Of a stretch of 64,000 nt of DNA, positions 11,663 through 21,548 are shown piece after piece. How positions within the stretch are numbered: the stretch's first letter is position 1; the number at the start of each line of letters is the position of its first letter. The DNA comes from Neurospora tetraspora (Eukaryota > Ascomycota > Sordariomycetes > Sordariales > Sordariaceae). A program made the translations under genes and the position numbers. The DNA lies in assembly GCF_033439725.1 (NCBI RefSeq), contig NW_026944386.1, positions 2,046,001-2,110,000 of the forward strand, given 5' to 3'. The notes under the pieces are model-generated. The model was not told where the DNA came from. It made no database searches and saw only the letters and a list, made by a program, of their open reading frames with translations.

Positions 11663-13155
11663 ATGGATCCCCAAAATCCCTTAGTCAACATCACACTATG
11701 GATGTTTGACCCATGGATAAACTGTACCGCAGCTGGTGCTTTCGCTGCCCACTTCCGACGCTTTCAGAGCGATGAAGACGGCCTTCCAGTGAGAACACTT
11801 CGAGAGTTCATTCTTTGTTGCAGCAACACACAAATACGCTATCTCACAGACGGGAACGTTGTTGACTGGTATAACCACGTTAATACTATGGAGTCTGATG
11901 GATTTGAACCCCTCGTGGTCAACGCGACTATTGCGTGTTCGCATGGGTTTTGCCAAAACTTAGTCTTCGAAGGTAACGCAGACCTTGCTGGCATTGGCGT
12001 GAGTGCCCGCACTTCCCCAAAACTGATCATACGGCTGCGTGAAAGCTAACGACAGATCGATGCAGGTCTACTCAACTTATGTCCTTCAAGCCATTCTGGC
12101 CACGCTCTTTGTCTGCATCTATGGATTCCAGGACTTGAATGCTACACTGACGAAGCGGCGGAAAGCCTCAGTCACCGAACAAAACCTGGCCATGCCGCCC
12201 GCCTATCAACACTCCCTGGACTCATCGCTAAAGATACTATGGACTTCATTCATCTACTTCGGGTCCGCCATCAACGTAGCAGCTCTTATTTATGCTCTGA
12301 TAGCAAAGGACGGTGCCGGACTCACTTATACAAGCTTCATTTCATGCTCTGCAATAGGGCTTTGCACCCAGGCAATTTTGAGCGTCACCATGTACCGCAC
12401 GCAGCTCTCCTTTTCCGATCTCTGGTATCTTGGGGTTTGTCTACTATTTGCAGTCATCACACCGCCGGTTTTCGTGGAGCGCTGGTACGTATCGTGGTTT
12501 GACTCCGAACAAAGCTGTATTTATGACAGAGGGCTCCTATTTGAAGCGTGGATGTGCCAAGTAGTCTCCTGTATATGGATGATGCTATGGGCTCTGGCGA
12601 GGTGGCGAGGCTGGACTAAGTTAAATCCTATGTCCAAAGCGCATGGGTTTAACCTGATCCGGTTTTCCTCACTGATGTTCAGAACGATTCATGCAGCATT
12701 GAACCTGGTCACCATGTGGCTCTTCTTATACACATTCATTGCCACGCGACGGGGGGTCAATGAATTAGCCGGCGGATCATTATCCGACAACGAGTGGGGG
12801 TTTGGTCAGATCACTGCCGTCCTGGCATGGATACCAATGCTCGTTGAGTTTGCTCGGGTCTGGGGGTTGAAAGGCAAACGTAAGAGACCCTTTCATTTGT
12901 TACTTCCATGCCCTTCCCTACCGATGCTTCTGAGCAATCACTAACATAAAACCCATGACTTCAGTCGTCGTCCCCATCACATCATTCACGACTCGTCTAC
13001 TACGCACTACGTGCTCCAAGCTCTTCTCCCGGAAAACAACGCCAAATCAGAAGCAAGACGTGGAGAGCATCGAGTTGACGTCAGATAATGAAGCGGAAAA
13101 CGCAAATAGTGGGGCTGTAACGGAATATCGCCGACTTCCAAATACCAATCGGTGA
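11663..13155 (+). CDS. Seven-helix membrane protein, fungal, unknown function
   Basis: Three exons: 11663-11998, 12066-12879 and 12965-13155. Introns are 67 bp (GTGAGT, GCTAAC, GCAG) and 85 bp (GTAAGA, CACTAAC, TTCAG). The product is 446 aa. Exon 1 encodes a 112-residue ectodomain with Asn-glycosylation sites (NITL, NCTA, NATI) and conserved-looking Cys residues (CCSN, CSHGFC). Exon 2 encodes seven hydrophobic segments, for example YVLQAILATLFVCIYGF, FIYFGSAINVAALIYALIA and WYLGVCLLFAVITPPVFV. Exon 3 is a short cytoplasmic tail with SIELTSDNEAENAN and YRR. The layout is receptor-like, but I recognise no GPCR class motif and do not claim G-protein coupling. A truncated copy lies 1 kb upstream, so the locus arose by tandem duplication. 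Confidence 0.8.
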
Positions 13156-14127
13156 TGGAGAGCAAACAGCACACAATGGGCGGCAAAGGGAGGCAGGAAG
13201 GGAACAAGGTGGAAGGAGGACATGCGAGTTGAACTTCACATACATAAGTGCGACAGTACAAATCAATTCAACAGTTTTATCACGATCGCCCATCACAGTT
13301 TCTGTCTACAGTTTGTCCGGTAATCCCAAGCCTCTCAAAATTTTACTGTTGTCTTTAGAAACACGAAAAGTCTTGAAACAGCGGTGGGAATAACTACTAA
13401 GTAAGGTAGGCTCAGTCAATACAGCAATGGACTGACTACCTCGATTGTAGGTACATACTAGTCTGGGCTTGAATCGCCTTCTTCACCTTGGCGCCAGCCC
13501 AAGAGTGTCTGAGGGCACTTCTAGCCCAGACGAGCAGTATCTACGCTAGGTATTCACCCGGATGTCATTCTTTCAACCACGTACCCACACAAAACACCGA
13601 GGGCGAAACACACTCCCTAGACACTCGCATATTTGACACACCTCTCAACCCTATAACTGACTGAAACCCGTTGAAATCAGAATCAAATAGCAACATAATC
13701 TCCCTCTCTAAACTCTGTATCTGTCCATCCCCCCATTCTTCAGTAAAGACGACGGCAACATGGACCAAATCGGCCACGATAATGCCCCCCTGTAATTACA
13801 GCAGGTTAGTGAGACGTGGCAGATTGGACCAGACACTGGCGATTATTTCACTTCAATGTGTCAATGAGAGTACTGAAATCGGTTTCAGAGCTCCTAGAGT
13901 ATGAAACTACCGACTTCTCAACTGAATGAGGTCTAAGAAACAGTCATGATCTCAAAGCGTGCGAGTGATGGAGGTGCGTTTCGTCTCCTTTGGTGGGGCA
14001 ATACACATCGCCGCCACAGGGAAGCTTTAGCTGGAGCCCACTGTAAAGAACACGCTAACGCAGCTCATTCTGTACTTGCCTCACCAACGGCGAGAAACAT
14101 CATCCAAATACCTCCTCACCAGCCCAC
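13156..14127. other. Intergenic between convergent genes
   Basis: Holds the 3' ends of the 7-helix gene (+) and the hydrolase gene (-). A short + frame near 13946 is mostly antisense to the hydrolase 3' end. Nothing else was seen. Confidence 0.45.
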
Positions 14128-16726
14128 TCACTCCGCCTCCGGCAACCCCGTCAACCCCCCCGCCAACCCCTGCATCCTCCTGCCCAAAATATCATCCGAG
14201 CTATCCAACCTGACCAACAGCGCCTCATCCTCATCACCCGTCTTGACTCTCCTCGGCTTCATCCTCCTCGGCGGCTTCTTTGCTTTGACCTTTGTATTCG
14301 CCGTAGCAATTCCCGCAATCGCCGCCTCGGTCGCTGTGTCACTCCCGGCTTCTTCCTCTTCTCCTTCTCCCTCGACGAGATGGATTTCGTCTTGGTCTAC
14401 CCTGCCCTCGATATCAGCTGCTGAGGAGGTCATTCCCTCAGCGTGAGAACCATTCTTCAACGCTGCTCTTCCTCTTGTTCGAACTTTACCCATCTCCAAT
14501 GGTTTATCTTCGTCGGCGCTGCTTTCTGTCCCTCCCGTCCCGCGACGGCGATGATGTCGACCCGTTCTTTCCTCAGCTGAGTGTTCCTCGACTGCTCCGA
14601 ATCCGACACCCTTCCCGTGCCCTACCCTTTCCCCCTTCCAAGCCAACCCCGTCTCACCCCTCTCCTCCGGCTTCACCCCAGCAACACCCATCTTTCTCCT
14701 CACCCTCTCCTCCTCTCTCTCTTTGCGTTCAGCCTCAGCAAACACCTCCCCCATCCACCCCGCAATCTTCCCAAACAGCCCCCACGCAGGCGGATACACC
14801 CCCGGAAACTGCAAAAACCCATGACTAATCCCGGGAACCAGCGCCACCTCGGCCGCCTGCTTCTCATCCCACTTCCCATTTGTCTTTCTGAGTGCCTCGT
14901 CGACGTCCTCCTCCCTGTACTGCGTCCTCGTTCCATCGGAAGCCACCATGGCCGCTTTTACTCGCTTCAAGCGGCCGGCGAAGATGACCGTGTCGTCCAC
15001 GAGGGGGTCGCGCTCGCCTGTCAAGAAATAGGTTTTGGGGAATTTGGATAACAAAATGTCGGGCGCGAGAATGGGGCAGAGTAAGTAGTCGGAACTGAAG
15101 TCGGGTCGGTTGTGCGGGCCGACGTAGAGGATGATCATTGCGCGCATCATTTCGGGGGTGAGCACGCGGTCGGCGAAGTAGGAGATCATGGAGGACATGG
15201 CGAGGCGGGTGCGCAGGGGTTGGGGGTGGTGATTGTGGGGGGCTGTGAGTGTAGGTGTGTTTGTGATGGCAGAGGATTTGGGTTTGGTTTGCTTTTCGGC
15301 AGTGGTTTTGGACTTTTCGGACTTGGAAGAGGAAGCGGAAGGAATGTCGGCATGGGACCAGGTTGAAGGACCGGAGTGGGCGTATTCGGGCGCTGAGCGA
15401 GCTGCTGACGATGGTTCCTTCTCCTTGACCGGGCTGGGCTCGGGGTTAGAGCCAGATGAAGGACCGTCGTCTTCGTCGTCCGATGGGGCGGGGGTGCCGA
15501 CCAAGTCGTTGTACTGAGACGTCTTGCGCTGGACGATTCTTTTGTTGGTTCCGCGCATCCTTCGGTCCTTGATCAATGCCATCTGCTCATCCGACATCCA
15601 GCTGCCGATGTTCATATCCAAGGCAGGATAGAAGAGGATCAGACCATCGGGAACCTTGAGGTCGACCTCACCCTGGAAGCGGCGAACTGGCGACGAACCG
15701 CTCTCAACAATCATAAGCGTCATGGAAGTCGCCAGCGTGCCTCCCGCACTATCACCCGTGACCACGATCTTGGGTACCTCTCGTCCAGACAACCCGATGC
15801 ACCGCCCCTTGGTCTTGATGATGGTGCTATAAACATCGTAACACTCGTTCAACGCATACGGATACGGAAACTCGGGCGCCTTCTTGTAATCCAGACTCAA
15901 AATGGGCAATCCCGTTTTAGCAGCCCACGAGAACAGCTTATCGTCGTTACACCTCGGATCCATAGCCACAAAGCCGCCACCGGGGATATCGAGAATGATC
16001 TTATTATGATGCTCCAGATCCGCCAGCGGACCATCATAGTACAACCAAGCAGCAACCGGATCCTTGTAATCGCTCGTCGCCGGCCTCGGAATCCTGATCT
16101 GCCTTGGCGGCCACCGCGTAAACCGCGGGCGCACCAGATTCTGCAGGAAGCGGAGATACGGCGACGTGACGCCTTTGTTCCAGCTGACGCGGAGGTGCTC
16201 GATCGTGAGGTTGCCGCGCACCTTGCGGACCTTTTCGTCGGCCTTTTCGGCGGCGACGAGATAGAAGACGGAAAAGGCGATGCTGGACAAATCGCGCAAC
16301 CACTTTTGCTTGATCTTCATGGCGGTCCAGAAGCCCGCGTCCAGCGCGGTCAGCACCCAGGTGGCCCGGAAGTAGGTGGCGTCGTACATGTTGGCCATGG
16401 GTTCGGGGCTGGCGAGCCCGACGAGGGTGCTGAAGTTGCGGGCCGCGTACAGGTAGATCATGGTCAAGATGACGGTTTGCCAGGTTGTCAGACGCCGGGA
16501 GAGAAGGCGGGAGAAGATGCGGAAGCCGGGAGGGCCATGTTTGTCACCTCTGCACGGGGATGGTGTCAGTCTACCTAGGTGCTGATGATGTCTGGTGTCA
16601 AAGCTATCTTGAGGTTCAGATGACGGGGACGTACTTGAGGAGATAAGCGGACCAGAAACCCAAGACGGCGAGTACCTGCAGTCTCCGGGACTTGACAGAC
16701 GGTCGTCCGAGGAGGTGGTCTATCAT
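14128..16726 (-). CDS. Alpha/beta hydrolase, hormone-sensitive-lipase-like
   Basis: Exon 1 is 16726-16635 and exon 2 is 16549-14128. The 85-bp intron (16550-16634) has a GTACGT donor and a GTGCAG acceptor. The product is 837 aa. The N-terminus has hydrophobic stretches (LQVLAVLGFWSAYLL and TVILTMIYLYAA) suggesting membrane anchoring. The oxyanion region DIPGGGF is near residue 217. The nucleophile elbow GDSAGG is near 293-298, the probable acid in GERDPLVDD near 541 and the His in GISHGF near 603. A long Ser/Glu/Lys-rich insert sits between the Ser and Asp blocks, and the C-terminus is an acidic and basic low-complexity tail, making it longer than typical family members. It likely acts as a lipase or esterase on a hydrophobic ester. 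The substrate is unknown. Confidence 0.87.
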
Positions 16727-18631
16727 GATGAAGGGTGTTTGAGGAGTACAAAGCTCCCGGTTTGGCCCAGTATCAGGTTGCGCGTCCTGGCGCCAACGTG
16801 CCCGGGAAGGGCTGAATGCAGGGCAGTAAACAAAGGCCTTTCTTTCTTCCTAACGGCAATCACCCACTTCCGACTCGACTCTATCGCCTGTCCATGAGAT
16901 TTGGGACGGGCCGTGATGATTCCGTGGTCCGGCAGCCAAGACGACAGACAGGTGGCAAGTTGGACCGCCAAAGGCAGAGGGTTCGGTATCTTTCGAAGGC
17001 ACGCGCGCAGGCTTGGCAGGTGTCGGGTACACAGGATGATGCTGTCAACAGGCAGGTCTGATGGCGATGGTTCTGCAAAAAGCAGCACACACGTTGGTCT
17101 GTAAATGACAAAAGTGTCTTGGTCAATGTAAGGTTATCGGAAAGCAAAAGAAGGAGGAAGAAGGCAAAACCGGTTGGGCATTGATCAAACAGGAAGAAGT
17201 GAGGTGAGGTGAGGTGAGGTTGGAACAGCGACGAGGATGGCAGTGGAATGAATGTGTGTGTGTGTTGTCTTGCAGTACATATGTATTAGCAAGGGTCGTC
17301 GTCGGTGCCGGGGGTCGGGATGCATATGATTGCCTGTCGTCATGATCATGCTCATCCCAACGCCGCCCAATCGTCGTCCACGGTGGACTGTCTGACATGT
17401 GAAAATGGGGGGCACTTTGACCAAGACCGCCCGATGTAACCTTAATGCATGACAAAGAGAGGGGAAAGTTCCGGACTCCGGGGTTTGGGGAATGTGGAGA
17501 AAGAGGGTCACACAACGTCAAGCCGAGGTTTGTTTACTTGCAACCCTTTTGGGTCATCAACACCACAGAGGTCCCGTGATGCTCGATTGTTAACTACCTG
17601 CTACTCGACGTCCTTGATACCGTGTGTGCTGAATGATAGATATCGAATTTGTAGGATTAGATTTGGATGTCGTGCAGAAACCCTAAGGGAACGTTTGTCA
17701 AATGTTTCTGACCACTTTCAAGGAGCATGTACGTGCATTTGACAACCTGTAACTTTGCTGTCGCAAGCACTGAACATCGAGACGAGCGAATCCGGTTTCT
17801 CATGATCAAACGAGGCTGTCCAAGTTCCTAAAGCAGATCCCAAATGAACGTGAGTCACTGCAGTGAGAAGCACAACTGGCGCATTGCATGGAACTTGGAA
17901 ACTGATTGTGGCAGGACTATATATCGAAGGAATCACCACCTTCTCCTTTTCTTCTTTCTTTCTCCTTCCTTTAATAAATTAAGTCAACCACTTTCGTTCA
18001 TTCTCGTGTACTCGTGTTATCGCCCACTCTGTGCACTTCGACATTGCGGAGACGCATAGGTCGGTAGCTTCACACTTGCCTACCGCAAAGACTCGGGCCG
18101 CTCGTCTTCAGCTAAGCATTGCAGACTGCGCGAATCTCTTCCAAAACCCAAACCCTAAGGCACCCAAGTTGCGTCTCTGCAATCGCCATTGGTAGAGCTG
18201 TCAGTTAGGCCCTGTTAGCTGAAGACGAACGGCCCGAGTCTTTGCGGTAGGTAAACCCCAAATATGCCCGCTCCTCAGCATTTCAATGCAGCATCCGGAT
18301 GGATCTGTTGGGGAGCAACGTATGCTGCCGTGCCAACAATGTGAGCGCAACGCGTCAATTCCCTGGTACTTGGCTTCCTCCGATGGATTTGGCAGCTTGT
18401 GTGCCCTGGAACTGAAAGCTGCTTCTTGGTTTTCTGGTATACAGATAACTCGTCTGTTGTTCAAGCAAGGCAATTTTGACACCTTCCATGGCCCAGTTTG
18501 AGCTGATGCTCGATCCGTGCACTACCGGTAGAGGTCGATTTCCTGCTTTTTGTCAAGTGAGACTGCTGCCAGCTTGCTTCGACGAAAGCTGGCATCTCTG
18601 TAAGCATCGTGGAATAAAGTCAGTGAAAGAG
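16727..18631. other. Divergent intergenic region with a microsatellite and an inverted-repeat element
   Basis: Should hold the promoters of the hydrolase (-) and of the minisatellite gene (+). A GTGAG pentanucleotide run is at about 17196-17221. A 173-bp inverted-repeat element is listed separately at 18079-18251. No protein gene is supported. Confidence 0.5.
18079..18251. repeat. 173-bp MITE-like element with 36-bp terminal inverted repeats
   Basis: The left arm 18079-18114 (CCTACCGCAAAGACTCGGGC onward) is the reverse complement of the right arm 18216-18251 with one mismatch, and the match extends by about one base into the interior. The roughly 100-bp centre has no coding capacity. The flanks show no convincing target duplication. 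The structure fits a small non-autonomous DNA transposon. A structured RNA is an alternative. Confidence 0.7.
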
Positions 18632-18640
18632 TATAAATAA
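18632..18640 (+). promoter_or_regulatory. TATA box of the minisatellite gene
   Basis: TATAAATAA lies 350 bp before the chosen ATG. Between it and the ATG at 18982 the spliced leader contains no other ATG. A likely 5' UTR intron spans 18823-18888: GTATGT donor, CTGAT branch site, GTACAG acceptor. Confidence 0.5.
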
Positions 18641-18981
18641 GTCGGTGCCCCCCCAACGAAATTGGACTTTAAACTCTCCATCATTAAGCCGGGATCACAA
18701 CCAACCTTCAAGATCAAACGAAATACCAACGCTGCTTGTATCACTTCGCAGAACAACGAGGGAGAAGGAGACGGAGCTGGAAACCGAGGTAGACGCGAAA
18801 ACGGTCCGAGAGGGAACCTAAGGTATGTTCGTCATCTGTTTTCTGCTCGACTTTTCAACCGACAATCACTGATCTTGCTTGTGTACAGACACCTCCTAGA
18901 AGAGCAAAAGCGGCGACTCCAATTCTTGTTCTCACGTTGGTCGAAGAGCTGGCACTGATCACCTACGGCCAAATCAACAAG

Positions 18982-20385
18982 ATGGACAGGAACACAATGA
19001 ACACCCTTACCGGGGTCGTGGCACTCGTGGTCGAGGGCTCTGTCACGGAACTCGTGGTCAAGGGCTCTGCTATGGAACTCGTGACCGAGGACTCTGTTAT
19101 GGAACTGAGGGCCCAGGACTCTGTCCTGGAACTCATGGTCAAGGACTCTGGCATGGACCTTGACGAGGCCCATGTCCGTGACCTCAGGTTCGAGGACTCT
19201 GGCATGGACCTTGACGAGGACTCTGACATCCCCACGACCGAGGATTCTGATATCGATCTTACGACCGAGGATTCTGATATCGATCTTACGACCGAGGATT
19301 CTGACATCGATCATACGACCGAGGACTCTAACATTAACCCCACGACCAAGAACTCTGACATCGGCATCACCAGGCGCTTTATCGTCAAAATCCCCGCGGG
19401 CTTTTTCATCATCGACTCCGATGGCGAAATCATCGACCTCATCTCGGACCCCAGAATGATGCTCGACGAAGTCTTCCGTTATTTTCCGAGCTACGAACCA
19501 AAGTTCAGGGGGGAACCGCACCTCAATTCCCTCCATCGTTTTGTCTGCGAAGACACTTGCTTCCTGCGCAACTGGCTGTTTGTGCAGGACATGCTCTTCC
19601 GGCGCTTTTGGTACCAATTTTGCCGGACGAACGACGCCATCCGCCTCCCTTCTTTGGACACAGATGCCGTTGGCGCGCTTGGGGAGATAATAAGCTTCTT
19701 TGCATTTGCCACCATTCCTTTCGACACGCAACGTCTTCCCAACAACAACTGGATCGGGAACTATGGGCGCCTCCTCCGTCCCGATTTGGATACATTCCTG
19801 CAAGTATGGCAGTTTTACGACGATCCACTCTTTGGGGAACTAAGTGCTGCTTTGGGCACTCGCCACCTTCCCCTAGTACGATCTGTGAGCGACAATGCTC
19901 AGCAAGTTGTGGCGAACGTATTCCTGGATTGCGAACTAGAACCGGCTGGTGACCCTGAGCGCATAGAAGCCACAGTCTGCTTCAATGCTGGAAACCAGAT
20001 CCACGTTCGAGAGGTAACGAGGTCGTGGATAAACTTTAAAAACAATGTTGATAAGAGATTAGAACAGCTGGCACCGTGGAGGGGATGCTATGGTACAGGT
20101 ATGGAGGAGGGTACAGGTATGGAGAAGGGCAAGATGCTCACCGTGCTCCCCAAGGAGTACTTTCCACCCGATACAAACCTTGGGAATAACATCATAGAAC
20201 CCCCTCGGATCCGCCGCTCCTATTGGGCCGACGAGCCAGTTCCTCAACTGGTTAACCATGATTGGTGGGACACTGCAGCCCACTATAACTTCTTTTTAGC
20301 CAACGCCGAGGAGCGTTCGCGGCCCGTCTCTCGAGAGGAACCGGAACCGCCCAGACAGCCGTCCTTGGGCGACGGGTTGTTGTAG
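18982..20385 (+). CDS. Protein with acidic 9-residue repeats, unknown function
   Basis: 467 aa in one coding exon. The start is the first ATG of the predicted spliced transcript, in the context CAACAAGATGG. Residues 13-129 are about a dozen 9-residue units encoded by a 27-bp minisatellite. The early units run like ELVVKGSAM and the later, nearly identical ones like TTEDSDIDL. The rest (about 130-467) is non-repetitive and looks globular, with Trp/Tyr/Phe-rich patches (FRYFPSY, NWLFVQDMLFRRFWYQF, SYWADEPVP). I do not recognise a domain. There is no signal peptide or membrane helix. The array is also open on the other strand because the unit is a multiple of three. I prefer the + frame because it alone continues into a long unique domain after the array. 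The repeat number is likely to vary between strains. Confidence 0.65.
   Translation: MDRNTMNTLTGVVALVVEGSVTELVVKGSAMELVTEDSVMELRAQDSVLELMVKDSGMDLDEAHVRDLRFEDSGMDLDEDSDIPTTEDSDIDLTTEDSDIDLTTEDSDIDHTTEDSNINPTTKNSDIGITRRFIVKIPAGFFIIDSDGEIIDLISDPRMMLDEVFRYFPSYEPKFRGEPHLNSLHRFVCEDTCFLRNWLFVQDMLFRRFWYQFCRTNDAIRLPSLDTDAVGALGEIISFFAFATIPFDTQRLPNNNWIGNYGRLLRPDLDTFLQVWQFYDDPLFGELSAALGTRHLPLVRSVSDNAQQVVANVFLDCELEPAGDPERIEATVCFNAGNQIHVREVTRSWINFKNNVDKRLEQLAPWRGCYGTGMEEGTGMEKGKMLTVLPKEYFPPDTNLGNNIIEPPRIRRSYWADEPVPQLVNHDWWDTAAHYNFFLANAEERSRPVSREEPEPPRQPSLGDGLL
19018..19368 (+). repeat. 27-bp coding minisatellite, about 12-13 copies
   Basis: Five clean units at 19234-19368 each begin ACGACCGAGG or a close variant. 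Five older, more diverged 27-bp units run from 19018 to 19152 (core GAACTCGTGGTCAAGGGCTC). About 80 bp of irregular units join them. The first two clean units are identical, which points to recent copy-number change. Confidence 0.85.
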
Positions 20386-21548
20386 TCGGTGAGAAGGCAC
20401 ATGTCACGACTCGCTATGTAAGTACTTCCCTCACTGCCCTTCACAGATCGAATATGGATTCTAACAAAGACAGAAGATTACCAGTCATAAAATTGGGTGG
20501 AACAAGTCACGATGTTGTCAAGTTGGGGATACTTACCTAGAGTAGAGTTTCGATTTCGACGATTGTCAAAGGCACAAGGGAACGGTGCACATGGATGTAG
20601 CTTGGAATGGGTCGGTTGACAAGGCGGTGACTATCTCTCTGGGCCCAGGGAGATGTTTGCGCGCCTCGATGGGCCGGTGCATACTTGGCAGCTACACTGG
20701 ATGGGAGCTGCCAGACACAGCATCAGGCATTAGATAGTCAGTCTGTCCTCTCTCACACTCTCTCTGGAGCAAGAGAAGAAGAGCATCAATCTACTACATA
20801 GAATCAGACGAACTTGTTCAGTGAAACTGTCTATCAGCACGAGTCCTAGGTTGGGACTGACCGAGTTTGTCTGACCTAGTCCATCTGGCCGAGTTTGTCG
20901 CCATCAAAATGCCGCACTCGTCGCGCCAAAGTCGACGCTGTCCCAGATGTTGAATCCTTCAGCCGAGCTCGTCACCGGTAGAAATGATTAAGGACTCATC
21001 CACCGGGTTCGTAGGACATGGTGCACACAGCCAAACTGAACTGGTGATACCTAGTAATGGATTGAAAGATCAGGCTGATTGGTAATGGGTGACAGATAGC
21101 TCTGGTCAATGGAGGACACGAAGATCATAATCCAGCAATGGTGGAATTTGTAAGATTGGGAGATGAAGAAGGCATCGATCGGCTGGTGCCATCACCCGTG
21201 GATGGTGCACCGTCATCGCCAAGCAAACTCGCCTTCGGAAGAACCCAGCAGCCGGCAGTCGGAATGTGTCTTCCTTCTAGGGAAGGCGCAATGAATAATG
21301 GTAGCCCAAGCGCAACACCCCCGACCTCCGAATTCCACAATCCCAGATTACGTATATGTAGAGGTAGGTAGGTAGTTTACCAGAGTTCACCAGATGGCTA
21401 CAGTGAGACGGCTCATATGGACAGAATTGCAGTTGAGGGATGGCTTGTTTATTTCCGCGAGCGGTAGAAAATACCTACTCTACCGTTGATGTGCGCAGAG
21501 CACTCCCATTTCCAAGGGGCGGCGCACTCATATGTGAATCTACATGAC
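20386..21548. other. Intergenic between convergent genes
   Basis: Short frames only. Contains the 3' ends of the minisatellite gene (+) and the HET gene (-). A short GGTA-type repeat lies near 21360-21375. No gene was seen. Confidence 0.45.

Noticed and set aside
18832-19803. 323-aa minus-strand frame with repeated RVLGR-like residues
   Set aside because: It is the antisense of the 27-bp minisatellite. Only the + frame extends into a long unique region and has a TATA box and spliced leader.
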